Part shown: piece after piece, positions 25,976 through 33,840 of the stretch
How the letters are laid out: the number at the start of each line of letters is the position of its first letter
Numbering within the stretch: position 1 is the stretch's first letter
Translations under genes and position numbers: made by a program
From: Leptolyngbya sp. NIES-3755
GTDB taxonomy: Bacteria; Cyanobacteriota; Cyanobacteriia; Leptolyngbyales; Leptolyngbyaceae
Direction of reading: 5' to 3'
Length of the DNA: 64,000 nucleotides
NCBI GenBank assembly: GCA_001548435.1
Contig: AP017308.1
Coordinates: 3,915,030-3,979,029 of the forward strand
The notes under the pieces: generated by a model
Database searches by the model: none
Told to the model about the DNA's origin: nothing
The model's input: the letters and a program-made list of their open reading frames with translations, nothing else

Positions 25976-26008
25976 AGCGCGATCGCTCAACCCGAACGAT
26001 CGCGCTTT
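25974..26008. terminator. Bidirectional hairpin terminator between vapC and dxr
   Basis: AAAGCGCGATCG and CGATCGCGCTTT form a perfect 12-base stem over an 11-base loop, between the stops of convergent genes vapC (25975) and dxr (26012). It is built from HIP1 cores. A near copy at 25074-25108 belongs to the duplicated segment and now lies upstream of the GrpB gene. Confidence 0.7.
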
Positions 26009-26011
26009 CTC

Positions 26012-27184
26012 CTAAACTTCCACCAATTGACTCGCAGAAACAACCGTCTGACGCGCCCACTCATCCGCCGCCAAGATCTCTTCTAAAGTTGGCGTTGAAC
26101 GATTTTGAGTCGTGTAGCGATCGCAAGTTTCTTCAATCAATCGCGGAATATCCAAGAACCGAATCTTTTCTTCTAAAAATAGCGCCACCGCTTGTTCATT
26201 CGCCGCATTCAGCACCGCAGGCATACAGCCGCCCGCTCGACCTGCCGCATACGCCAACTCCATACAAGGGTATTTCGCATGATCCGGCTCTCGGAAAGTC
26301 AGCGTTCCAAGCTTCACCAGATCCAACCGTTCCCAAGTTGTCGGAACGCGATCGGGATATGACAACGAATACAACAAGGGAAGCCGCATATCCGCCCATC
26401 CCAACTGTGCCAGCACCGATGTATCTTGCAGTTCGATCAGCGAGTGAATGATACTTTGCGGATGAATCACAATTTCAATATCGTCGTAGGCGACCCCAAA
26501 TAAATAATGTGCTTCGATCACCTCTAAACCTTTGTTCATCAGCGTGGCGGAATCGATCGTAATTTTGCGCCCCATCGTCCAATTCGGATGTTTCAGCGCA
26601 TCTGCCACCGTCACCGATGCCAATTTTTCTATAGGCAAATCTCGGAACGATCCACCACTAGCCGTCAAAATAATTTTCTTCAATCCACCCTCAGGAACCC
26701 CTTGCAAGCATTGGAATATTGCCGAATGTTCCGAATCAGCGGGAAGCATTTTTACACCGTGTTTTTGCATCAACGGCAGAACAACGGGCGCACCTGCAAT
26801 AATCGTTTCTTTGTTTGCTAAAGCGATATTTTTCTTAGCTTCGATCGCGGCAATAGTCGGTAACAATCCCGCGCAACCGACAATGCCACTGACTACGGAT
26901 TCGGCATCTCCGTAACGGGCAACTTCAACAATGCCCGCTTCACCGGAGAGAATGATCGGTTGCGGGTTGAGATCTGCGATCGCATCTTTCAATTCTGTCA
27001 ATTTACTCTCATCACAAATCGCCACAATTTCCGGTCGAAATATGCGAATCTGCTGCGCGAATAACTCCACGTTGCGCCCCGCTGCCATACCGACAATGCG
27101 AAACTGATCCGGATGCTGAGACACGATATCGAGCGTTTGTGTCCCGATCGATCCAGTTGAACCAAGAAGGGTGATTGCTTTCAC
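26012..27184 (-). CDS. dxr: 1-deoxy-D-xylulose 5-phosphate reductoisomerase
   Basis: A 390-residue NADPH-dependent enzyme that converts DXP to MEP, the second step of plastid-type isoprenoid synthesis. The N-terminal Rossmann motif is [14 protein letters not shown]. The active site has [13 protein letters not shown] with its Asp/Glu metal ligands, [17 protein letters not shown], and the flexible loop with HPNWTMG. The length is standard. Its last codons have been copied to 25112-25229, but this copy is complete. Confidence 0.97.
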   Translation of the reverse strand: MKAITLLGSTGSIGTQTLDIVSQHPDQFRIVGMAAGRNVELFAQQIRIFRPEIVAICDESKLTELKDAIADLNPQPIILSGEAGIVEVARYGDAESVVSGIVGCAGLLPTIAAIEAKKNIALANKETIIAGAPVVLPLMQKHGVKMLPADSEHSAIFQCLQGVPEGGLKKIILTASGGSFRDLPIEKLASVTVADALKHPNWTMGRKITIDSATLMNKGLEVIEAHYLFGVAYDDIEIVIHPQSIIHSLIELQDTSVLAQLGWADMRLPLLYSLSYPDRVPTTWERLDLVKLGTLTFREPDHAKYPCMELAYAAGRAGGCMPAVLNAANEQAVALFLEEKIRFLDIPRLIEETCDRYTTQNRSTPTLEEILAADEWARQTVVSASQLVEV

Positions 27185-27292
27185 GGGTTATTTGATTGAC
27201 ACTTCACCCCATATCTTACGGGGAACAGGGGATCAACGGATCTTTGGGCGGCTCAGGTTTAGAATATCGGTAGTCAAACAACCACGCTGATC

Positions 27293-27625
27293 ATGCAACT
27301 GGAAGACTATTTTGAGTTTGCGAGTTCTGACGAAATCCGATTCAAAGGGCATCGAATTGGGCTGGAAGATGTTCTGGAGTACTATTTAGCAGGGTATTCT
27401 CCGGAGCAAATTTTGGCAGAATTACCATCTTTGAATCTTGAAAAGGTTCATGCGGCGATTACTTATTATTTGCACGATCGAGAGGCAATAGAAAACTACT
27501 TGCTGCGTCTTGCAAACTGGCGTGAACAACGTTATCAAGAGTGGACAGATTCTGAACTTGCTCCAGTTGTACAACGATTAAGAGCATTAAAAGCTCAACG
27601 CAAAGCTAGTAGTTTGATCCGCTGA
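27293..27625 (+). CDS. DUF433 domain antitoxin-like protein
   Basis: A 110-residue protein. Residues 12-55 (IRFKGHRIGLEDVLEYY, then YSPEQILAELPSL and HAAITYYL) are a DUF433 domain, a small HTH-like fold that is the antitoxin in DUF433/DUF5615 (VapB45-like) modules. The C-terminus is a charged helix. Its stop shares one base with the ATG of the toxin gene (TGATG). Because the toxin is broken (see 27625-28831), the protein is now an orphan antitoxin. Confidence 0.85.
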   Translation: MQLEDYFEFASSDEIRFKGHRIGLEDVLEYYLAGYSPEQILAELPSLNLEKVHAAITYYLHDREAIENYLLRLANWREQRYQEWTDSELAPVVQRLRALKAQRKASSLIR

Positions 27626-27845
27626 TGAAAGTTCGATTTCTGCTTGATGAAAACTTGTCGCCAAAACTGAAAATTGCTGTGCTTCGTCTGAATGCACGAA
27701 TTGATATTTTGCGAGTTGGCGATCCAGATGCTCCCCTTTCTGGAACTCAAGATCCTGACGTTTTACAATATCTAGAGCGTGTCATCAATTAGCAGGATTC
27801 GATAAAGTAGAGACGAAGACCCTGCAAAACGAGCCTGTAAACGCA

Positions 27846-28223
27846 ATGGCAACTCGACGCTACGCGCTACGCGATGACCAATGGGAGCGGATCAAAGATC
27901 TACTGCCCGGACGAGAAGGAACGGTAGGCGTGACTGCGAAAGACAATCGCTTGTTCGTCGAAGCGGTGTTGTATCGGTATCGTGCTGGAATCCCGTGGCG
28001 CGACCTGCCAGAGCGATTTGGCGATTTTCGGGTAGTACATACCCGCTTTAGTCGCTGGTCAAAAACGGGCGTGTGGGAGCGCGTGTTTCAGCACCTCGCC
28101 GACGATGCCGACAACGAATACGCCATGATTGATGCAACAATTGTCCGCGCTCATCAGCATAGTGCGGGTGCAAAAGGGGGCAACCCGAAACCGAAGCGAT
28201 TGGTCGCAGCAAAGGCGGATTGA
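27846..28223 (+). CDS. IS5-family transposase, OrfA
   Basis: A 125-residue N-terminal half of an IS427-type DDE transposase. It has the DUF4096-like DNA-binding part (LRDDQWERIKDLLPGR, then YRYRAGIPWRDLPERFG) and the first catalytic aspartate in YAMIDATIVRAHQHSAGAKGG. The frame ends at 28223 shortly after an AAAAGGGGG run (28171-28179), where a -1 slip would lead into OrfB. OrfA alone is inactive. Confidence 0.9.
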   Translation: MATRRYALRDDQWERIKDLLPGREGTVGVTAKDNRLFVEAVLYRYRAGIPWRDLPERFGDFRVVHTRFSRWSKTGVWERVFQHLADDADNEYAMIDATIVRAHQHSAGAKGGNPKPKRLVAAKAD

Positions 28224-28609
28224 GTACCAAGATTCATGCGACCGTCGATGCCTTGGGCAATCCCTTGCACTTTCATCTCACACCTGGACAAGCCTGTGAC
28301 CTAGACGGAGCCGACAAACTCTTGCCGCAGATAGCCGCAGATATTGTACTTGCTGACAGAGCCTATGATGCGGATGAGCGAGTGATTGAGGTGCTGACAG
28401 TGCAAGGAAAGACGGCGGTGATTCCACCCAAACGCAATCGCAAGCAGCAACGCAACTATGACAAGGAGTTGTACAAAGCGCGGCATCTGATTGAGAACTT
28501 TTTTGCCAAGCTGAAGCAGTATCGAGCGATTGCAACTCGCTATGACAAACGAGCGGTCAACTTTTTAGGAGCAATCTATCTTGCAGCTTCGGTCATCTGG
28601 CTCAATTGA
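28220..28609 (+). CDS. IS5-family transposase, OrfB
   Basis: The C-terminal catalytic half, 129 residues if counted from the TTG at 28220. In this frame the residues just upstream read EAIGRSKGGL, which continues the conserved transposase sequence. This shows that the protein is normally made by -1 frameshifting from OrfA rather than from its own start. It carries the second Asp in VLADRAYDA and the Glu in YKARHLIENFFAKLK (Y-2-R-3-E-6-K). Confidence 0.9.
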   Translation: MSTKIHATVDALGNPLHFHLTPGQACDLDGADKLLPQIAADIVLADRAYDADERVIEVLTVQGKTAVIPPKRNRKQQRNYDKELYKARHLIENFFAKLKQYRAIATRYDKRAVNFLGAIYLAASVIWLN

Positions 28610-28844
28610 TGACACGCTCTAGAACTATCCCAAAGAGTTTTAGTGACTGACAATCGGAAAAGTATGCCCGGACACTTAGAGGAGCATTGGCAAGAAGGGA
28701 GACAAATTTGGGGATTGTTTTAGCTGCGTCCGAACGGAACCATTCGGGAATGGGCAGAAGAACTGGTGCTGATTTGGGAAACGACTGAGGCAGAGGAGTG
28801 GATTAATCAACTGATCTGGATTCCACTTTAATGACTCAGTAAAA

Positions 28845-28874
28845 TGCCCGTCTGAAACTGATTCCAAACGGGCA
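28845..28874 (-). terminator. Terminator of trpB
   Basis: TGCCCGT and ACGGGCA form a 7-base stem with a 16-base loop 8 bases after the trpB stop. On the minus strand it ends in TTTT. Confidence 0.55.
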
Positions 28875-28881
28875 AGTTCAA

Positions 28882-30123
28882 TTAAGGATTGAGAATTTTC
28901 GAGACGCTTAAGACATCTTTATCGCCTCGTCCAGAGCAATTGATTACGATACGAGGACTGCCGGAAAGTTGGGGGCAAAGGGCATCGAGATAAGCGATCG
29001 CATGAGCCGTTTCCAATGCTGGAATGATTCCTTCTAGCTGAGAGAGCTTTTGGAATGCTGCTAATGCCTGCTCATCCGTTACCGCGTAGTATTCCCCTCG
29101 TCCTGCTTCCATCAAATAGCTATGTTCAGGACCAACCCCCGGATAGTCCAAACCTGCGCTAACTGAATGCGGCTCGATGACCTGTCCATCTTCATCTTGC
29201 AATAGATAACTCATCGCTCCGTGAAGCACTCCAACCCGTCCTTTGGTCAAAGTTGCCGCATGTTTATCCGTTTCTACACCATGTCCAGCCGCTTCGACTC
29301 CGATCATCCGAACGCTCGACTCTTCTACAAACTCATGGAAGAGTCCCATCGCATTCGAGCCACCACCGACACAAGCCAGCAGAATATCCGGCAATCCGCC
29401 CCATTTTTCCTGACATTGAGCGCGAGTTTCTTGACCGATAATCGCATGAAAATCGCGAACGATCATTGGATACGGATGAGGACCTGCAACCGATCCAAGG
29501 ATGTAATGAGTCGTTTCAACGTTCGTCACCCAATCGCGGATCGCCTCTGAAGTGGCATCTTTGAGTGTTCCAGTTCCAGCCGCAACCGGGCAAACTTCCG
29601 CACCCATTAAGCGCATTCTAAAGACGTTGAGGGCTTGACGTTCCATATCGTGAACGCCCATGTAAACAACGCACTGTAAGCCAAATCGAGCGCAAGCCGT
29701 AGCGGTGGCGACTCCATGCTGACCCGCTCCAGTTTCAGCGATCACGCGCTGTTTGCCCATGCGTTTGGCGAGAAGGGCTTGTGCGATCGCATTATTAATC
29801 TTATGCGCTCCCGTATGATTCAAATCTTCGCGCTTGAGATAAATTTGCGCTCCTGAACCATCGGGTCTAGCATAGTGTTCGGTCAGTCTCTCAGCAAAAT
29901 AAAGCGGACTAGGACGACCGACGTAATCTTTGAGAAGCCCTTGCAGTTCTGCTTGAAAGGCTGGATCTTGACTGTACTGTTTGTAGGCGGCTTCGAGTTC
30001 TGCCAGAGCAGGCATCAGAGTTTCGGGCACATATTTACCGCCGAATTTGCCAAATCTGCCGAGCGCATCTGGACGGTTTTCAATCGAAACAGAACGATTG
30101 GGGGGAAGCGGAGTAATAGTCAC
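28882..30123 (-). CDS. trpB: Tryptophan synthase beta chain
   Basis: A 413-residue PLP enzyme that joins indole and serine in the last step of tryptophan synthesis. The PLP lysine is in [10 protein letters not shown]. The phosphate-binding loop is [28 protein letters not shown] opens the protein, and SGRGDKD near the C-terminus is standard. It is a TrpB1-type sequence that needs TrpA, which is not in the window. It is transcribed alone. Confidence 0.97.
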   Translation of the reverse strand: MTITPLPPNRSVSIENRPDALGRFGKFGGKYVPETLMPALAELEAAYKQYSQDPAFQAELQGLLKDYVGRPSPLYFAERLTEHYARPDGSGAQIYLKREDLNHTGAHKINNAIAQALLAKRMGKQRVIAETGAGQHGVATATACARFGLQCVVYMGVHDMERQALNVFRMRLMGAEVCPVAAGTGTLKDATSEAIRDWVTNVETTHYILGSVAGPHPYPMIVRDFHAIIGQETRAQCQEKWGGLPDILLACVGGGSNAMGLFHEFVEESSVRMIGVEAAGHGVETDKHAATLTKGRVGVLHGAMSYLLQDEDGQVIEPHSVSAGLDYPGVGPEHSYLMEAGRGEYYAVTDEQALAAFQKLSQLEGIIPALETAHAIAYLDALCPQLSGSPRIVINCSGRGDKDVLSVSKILNP

Positions 30124-30158
30124 GATCGCACTTTCAATATTTCAGAACATCTTTTATC

Positions 30159-30767
30159 TTAAGGCATCCACTCTAATCCAATTCCAATTCGACTCTCTTT
30201 TTGAATTGGAGAATTCTGTCTCTGAAATTCTGTTGAAAGCCTCAAGTTATGAGTCAACGCATACCCGATCGATAAAGTGGTCAGTCCAGTTTCATCGGCA
30301 CTAAAGGGAGCAACCCAGCTTTGAGTCAAGCTAATATCTGCGCCACCTCCACGGGAGAGAACAAACAAAGCTCTGATACCAATATTTGCACCGTCGATCG
30401 ATTGTCCTTGAGCTTCTAAATGCCGATATCCGATCACAGGAGCAATATTGATATAGCTTCCCAGGGGACGAACGTAATAGCGCAAATCCGCGCCCCAATT
30501 GGAATATTGATAATTTGCGCTGGCAGTGAAATTTGTTCGATCGAGTCTCAAATCTTCGATTCCAAGCTGCAATTCTGAAGCGGAGTAACCGACTCGAATT
30601 CTTGGGCGAAAACTCGGATCGGTTCTGATCTCTTCGGTTACATTTGGGATCTGTTTTTGCCAGCGTTGTAGAACTGGACTGTTTTGGATCACTTTTGGAT
30701 CAAGATCGAGTTCTGCCGCAAACGCAGGCGATGTAAGCAGCAAAACCCCAAAAATTAACGCTCTCAT
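30159..30767 (-). CDS. Exported beta-rich protein, possibly outer-membrane
   Basis: A 202-residue protein with a clear signal peptide (MRALIFGVLLLTSPAFA, cleavage before AELD). From about residue 55 the chain alternates polar and aromatic residues in strands (RIRVGYSASELQLGIEDL, NFTASANYQYSNWGADLRYY) and ends in GIGLEWMP, which suggests a small beta-barrel. No family is recognised. It follows the exported methyltransferase-like gene by 55 bases on the same strand, so they may be co-expressed. Confidence 0.65.
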   Translation of the reverse strand: MRALIFGVLLLTSPAFAAELDLDPKVIQNSPVLQRWQKQIPNVTEEIRTDPSFRPRIRVGYSASELQLGIEDLRLDRTNFTASANYQYSNWGADLRYYVRPLGSYINIAPVIGYRHLEAQGQSIDGANIGIRALFVLSRGGGADISLTQSWVAPFSADETGLTTLSIGYALTHNLRLSTEFQRQNSPIQKESRIGIGLEWMP

Positions 30768-30822
30768 CTCATTCGCTCATGTCTAGCCTGCATATAGAAG
30801 ATAGAACGTTCTGGTATGTTTC

Positions 30823-31524
30823 CTAACCTGCCTTCTCAAAAATCAAAATGTGCTGCTGCGGTAGACCGTTCCGAGTTTCAACGTACTTAAGTCCTGCTGC
30901 GGTCATTTCTTGCCGAACTTGCTTCTGAGTCATTTTGTGCAGCGGTTTGATGAAGACAAAAGGATTCTCGCCTCGATATTCGAGCAGGACAACGCGCCCG
31001 TGAGGTTTTAGCGATCGACGAATTCCCGCGATCATTTCCTTAGGATATTCAAACTCGTGATAAGCATCGACCATCAATGCCAAATCGATGCTATTTTCTG
31101 GCAGATTTGGATCAGTTTCACGACTCAAAACTGGCTCAACATTCGAGATCTTTTTCTCCTCTTTGAGAGAGTTCAGAATCTCGATCATTTCAGGCTGAAC
31201 ATCGACTGCGTACACTTTGGAAACTTGTGGCGCAATTCTAAAGCTGAAATATCCAGTCCCCGCACCAATATCAGCAACAACGCTATCGGATTTAAGTTGT
31301 AAAGCTGCGATCGCTTTTTCTGGTTGTTCTTCAGAAATGCGGCTCGATCGTTCTAACCAGCCTGCTCCTTGATGCCCCATCACTTCAGCAATCTCGCGCC
31401 CCATATAAATTTTGCCAATGCCATCCGGATCGTGATTGGTCTGAAACTGATAGTCATCTGCCAATACAGGCAAACTTAGGCACAACCAAATCGCTAAAAT
31501 CGCCCCAATTCTCTTCCAAAACAT
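30823..31524 (-). CDS. Class I SAM methyltransferase with signal peptide
   Basis: A 233-residue protein. Residues 1-22 (MFWKRIGAILAIWLCL to VLA) look like a Sec signal peptide. The rest is a methyltransferase: VVADIGAGTGYFSFR (motif I), YAVDVQPEMIE (motif II), and SIDLALMVDAYHEFEYP (motif IV/V). Methyltransferases normally need cytoplasmic SAM, so an exported one is odd, although such proteins occur in cyanobacteria and other bacteria. The substrate is unknown. It lies 74 bases from the divergent M23 peptidase gene. Confidence 0.8.
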   Translation of the reverse strand: MFWKRIGAILAIWLCLSLPVLADDYQFQTNHDPDGIGKIYMGREIAEVMGHQGAGWLERSSRISEEQPEKAIAALQLKSDSVVADIGAGTGYFSFRIAPQVSKVYAVDVQPEMIEILNSLKEEKKISNVEPVLSRETDPNLPENSIDLALMVDAYHEFEYPKEMIAGIRRSLKPHGRVVLLEYRGENPFVFIKPLHKMTQKQVRQEMTAAGLKYVETRNGLPQQHILIFEKAG

Positions 31525-31598
31525 TTCACGCCTCTGGATACATTTCCTGTCCCTGACAAACTGTAAACTGTTGTCTGTCTTGTATCAATCCTAGTGCC

Positions 31599-32447
31599 GT
31601 GTTCCTGACAAAGCGTTTTACTTTCATCGGAGTTGCCATAGCGCTCCTTCTCGTTTTCGCGACTCCTTCTCGCGCCCTCCAAGCCCAAATTACGCCGCAA
31701 TCTCCCGCTCTCGGAGATACGATCGCAGTCCTCACCCGCGCTGAATCAACTCCGACCGTGAGTTTCAACGGTAAGAACTATCCATCGTTCGACTTGGGCA
31801 ATAATCGCTACCGAACCTTATTGCCGACTACGCCGCTCGATCGTCCCGGTCGATTATCCGTTCAAATCGTTGCGGGTTCAGACACACAAACAATTCCGGT
31901 CACTTTGAGAAATCGATCGTTTCCGACTCAAAGCATTTGGCTCCCACCTGGAAAAGATAGTAACGGCGATGATCAAGAGTTCGATCGCATTGATGCGTTT
32001 AAAGCGATCGTGTCTCCTGAAAAATTATGGTCAGGCAAATTCGCCCGTCCGAATAACGGTGAAGTCACTTCTGGCTATGGAATTCGACGCTATTACAACG
32101 GTGTGTTTGCGAAAGATTATTACCATCGTGGGATTGACTATGCAGGCGGAAATGGATCAGCGATCGTGGCTCCCGCAGCAGGTCGAGTCGTTTTGGTTGG
32201 ACGGGAATCTCAAGGGTTTCGAGTGCATGGAAATTGTGTCGGACTCGATCATGGTCAGGGAGTCGAAACGATTTACATTCACATGAGTCGGATTGATGTC
32301 AAAGAAGGCGACTTAGTGAAACCGGGACAGCGACTTGGTGCGATCGGGTCTACCGGATCTGCGACTGGACCCCACTTACATTGGGGCTTATTCGTACATG
32401 GAGCCGCTGTTGATCCGACCCCTTGGCAGACAAAAACATTTGAATAA
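31599..32447 (+). CDS. M23 family metallopeptidase (LytM-type)
   Basis: A 282-residue exported protein, probably a periplasmic peptidoglycan endopeptidase or its regulator. After a signal peptide (MFLTKRFTFIGVAIALLL, cleavage near SRALQAQ), the C-terminal LytM domain has the zinc-site residues in YYHRGIDYA (HxxxD, about 175), IYIHMS, and GPHLHWG (about 258), all intact. The start is GTG at 31599. A hairpin with a T run follows 60 bases after the stop. Confidence 0.92.
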   Translation: MFLTKRFTFIGVAIALLLVFATPSRALQAQITPQSPALGDTIAVLTRAESTPTVSFNGKNYPSFDLGNNRYRTLLPTTPLDRPGRLSVQIVAGSDTQTIPVTLRNRSFPTQSIWLPPGKDSNGDDQEFDRIDAFKAIVSPEKLWSGKFARPNNGEVTSGYGIRRYYNGVFAKDYYHRGIDYAGGNGSAIVAPAAGRVVLVGRESQGFRVHGNCVGLDHGQGVETIYIHMSRIDVKEGDLVKPGQRLGAIGSTGSATGPHLHWGLFVHGAAVDPTPWQTKTFE

Positions 32448-32509
32448 GTTTCGCTAATCTACCTTCTGGTGATTGAATGCTTCTGACTTCAGCTAGATAG
32501 GTTGCCTCT

Positions 32510-32550
32510 AAACTTCCCGGTAGATTAATCATGACCATTACGGGAAGTTT
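32510..32550 (+). terminator. Hairpin with T run just before the rhodanese gene
   Basis: AAACTTCCCG and CGGGAAGTTT make a perfect 10-base stem over a 21-base loop, followed by TTATT. It can terminate the M23 transcript. It ends only 5 bases before the ATG of the next gene (32556), which leaves no room for a ribosome-binding site outside the stem, so it may instead regulate that gene. Confidence 0.6.
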
Positions 32551-32555
32551 TTATT

Positions 32556-33047
32556 ATGTCTAAAGTAGAAGATGCAATTGAAAAGGCTAAAGAAGCTCTG
32601 CCAAATGTTACCCCCACCCCACCTGGATTAAAGGCAGAATCCTCAGTCCATGATCTGAAGTCTCGCTTAGAGTGGGGCGAACCTGGATTAACGATTATTG
32701 ATGTGCGCGATCGAGACACTTTCAATCACGGACACATCATGGGTGCGGTCTGTTTTCCGATGGATGAAGTGGTTGAACTGACCAAGAGCAACTACGAAGC
32801 GAATCGCGATATCTATGTTTACGGTGCAAGCGATCAAGAAACTTCCGAAGCTGCAAGACTGTTGCGCCAAGAAGGTTTCAAGAACATTGCTGAACTGAAA
32901 GGTGGACTGGAAGCTTGGAAAGAAGTTGCAGGTTCGACCGAAGGCATTGATGAAACTCGTGCAGAACCGGGTAAGAACGCTTACAACGTGGTCGATAACG
33001 TGAAAAACCACTTTGAACGCCAAGAAATTGACTTTGAAAAGCCATAG
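32556..33047 (+). CDS. Rhodanese-like domain protein lacking the active-site cysteine
   Basis: A 163-residue protein. Residues 30-130 are a rhodanese domain: LTIIDVRDRDTFNHGHIMGA, then IYVYGASDQETSEAARLLR and IAELKGGLEAW. In active enzymes the loop after VY begins with Cys. Here it reads GASDQET, so sulfur transfer is not expected and a binding or regulatory role is more likely. The C-terminal tail (about 35 residues) is acidic with a NAYNVVDN segment. A hairpin lies directly upstream of the ATG. Confidence 0.85.
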   Translation: MSKVEDAIEKAKEALPNVTPTPPGLKAESSVHDLKSRLEWGEPGLTIIDVRDRDTFNHGHIMGAVCFPMDEVVELTKSNYEANRDIYVYGASDQETSEAARLLRQEGFKNIAELKGGLEAWKEVAGSTEGIDETRAEPGKNAYNVVDNVKNHFERQEIDFEKP

Positions 33048-33077
33048 TCGATTCAGTTCGCTAAGCTAGAACATAAG

Positions 33078-33110
33078 AACTCCAGCTTCTAATTGAGGTT
33101 GGAGTTTTCT
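33078..33110 (+). terminator. Terminator of the rhodanese-like gene
   Basis: AACTCCA pairs with TGGAGTT over a 15-base loop and is followed by TTCT, 31 bases after the stop and 20 bases before the SRAP gene. Confidence 0.5.
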
Positions 33111-33129
33111 CATCTTTCAGTGATGTCCT

Positions 33130-33780
33130 ATGTGTGGAAGATTTACCCAAACCCATTCTGCTGCTGAACTTGCCGCAATGTTTGATCTCAACGAAGTTCC
33201 AGATTGGCAACCGCGTTACAACATTGCACCCACTCAATCGATTCCCGCGATCGTTGAACCGCATCATCTCAAACTCTTGCGCTGGGGCTTAATTCCGTCT
33301 TGGTCAAAAGATCCCGCGATCGGGAATAAATTAATCAATGCCCGCGCCGAGACCGTCAGTGAAAAGCCTTCTTTCCGTGATGCGTTCAAACGTCGTCGCT
33401 GTCTAATCGTGGCAGATGGTTACTACGAATGGAAAAAACAAGGCAGCAAAAAACAACCGTTCTACTTTCAATTAGAAGATCACGAACCGTTTGCGTTTGC
33501 AGGACTTTGGGAGCGCTGGAATTCTCCGGATGGTGAACCTGTTGAAACCTGTACGATTATCACGACTGAGCCAAACGAACTCGCGGCAACCGTCCACGAT
33601 CGAATGCCTGTCATCTTAAGCCAAGAAAATTACGATCGCTGGCTTGATCCCACGTTCAAAGACGCACAATCCTTACTGCATCCGTATACCAATCCAATGC
33701 AAGCCTATCCCGTTCCACTTTCAGTCAATAGTCCAACCCACGATGCTCCGGATTGTCTAGTCAACATTGGGGAAAACTGA
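33130..33780 (+). CDS. SOS response-associated peptidase family (SRAP, YedK/HMCES)
   Basis: A 216-residue protein that forms a covalent thiazolidine bond with abasic sites in single-stranded DNA and so shields them. The start is fixed because Cys2 after Met (MCGRFTQ) is the reactive residue. NARAETV, the Glu-containing CLIVADGYYEWKK, and HDRMPVIL with the active His complete the site. Length is typical. It stands alone between terminators. No LexA box was identified. Confidence 0.95.
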   Translation: MCGRFTQTHSAAELAAMFDLNEVPDWQPRYNIAPTQSIPAIVEPHHLKLLRWGLIPSWSKDPAIGNKLINARAETVSEKPSFRDAFKRRRCLIVADGYYEWKKQGSKKQPFYFQLEDHEPFAFAGLWERWNSPDGEPVETCTIITTEPNELAATVHDRMPVILSQENYDRWLDPTFKDAQSLLHPYTNPMQAYPVPLSVNSPTHDAPDCLVNIGEN

Positions 33781-33840
33781 ATAGATGCCGATCAGGTTCG
33801 ATCGGATACAATCGGCTGTAAGTGCTCGGAGGTGTAGATT

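Larger units (their letters stand above)
24305..26129. repeat. Decayed tandem duplication of a vapBC plus dxr-3' segment
   Basis: Two successive segments share the same order of parts. Left: AGCTAT at 24305, 38 bases to an antitoxin ATG at 24343, a shortened antitoxin, then (after an unrelated GrpB gene) a hairpin and a dxr 3' fragment to 25229. Right: AGCTAT at 25231, 38 bases to the vapB ATG at 25269, vapB, vapC, the hairpin, and the real dxr 3' end to 26129. The hairpin and dxr parts match at roughly 85-90 percent with a constant offset of 900 bases. This indicates a tandem duplication whose left copy lost vapC and part of vapB. Confidence 0.8.
27776..28618 (+). mobile_element. IS5-family (IS427-like) insertion sequence, 843 bp
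   Basis: Perfect 15-base terminal inverted repeats (AGCGTGTCATCAATT) bound an 843-base element. CTAG stands on both sides (27772-27775 and 28619-28622), a target duplication of the YTAR type known for IS5 relatives. Since CTAG is a palindrome, a TA duplication with repeats one base longer at each end is equally compatible. Inside are two overlapping transposase frames. The ends are undamaged, so insertion is probably recent. Confidence 0.92.
27625..28831 (+). pseudogene. DUF5615 PIN-like toxin gene, split by an IS element
   Basis: The first 49 codons (MKVRFLLDENLSPKLK...DVLQYL) run into the left end of the element and stop after 55 codons at 27792. Beyond the element, the same frame continues from 28619: LELSQRVLVTDNRKSMPGHLEEHW and on to WINQLIWIPL and a TAA at 28829-28831. 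Removing the element and one CTAG restores a 119-codon frame. It also contains a nonsense TAG at 28721-28723 (codon 84), so the gene has decayed beyond the insertion. The nuclease signatures LLDEN and VTDN are still readable. The partner antitoxin is intact upstream. Confidence 0.9.
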
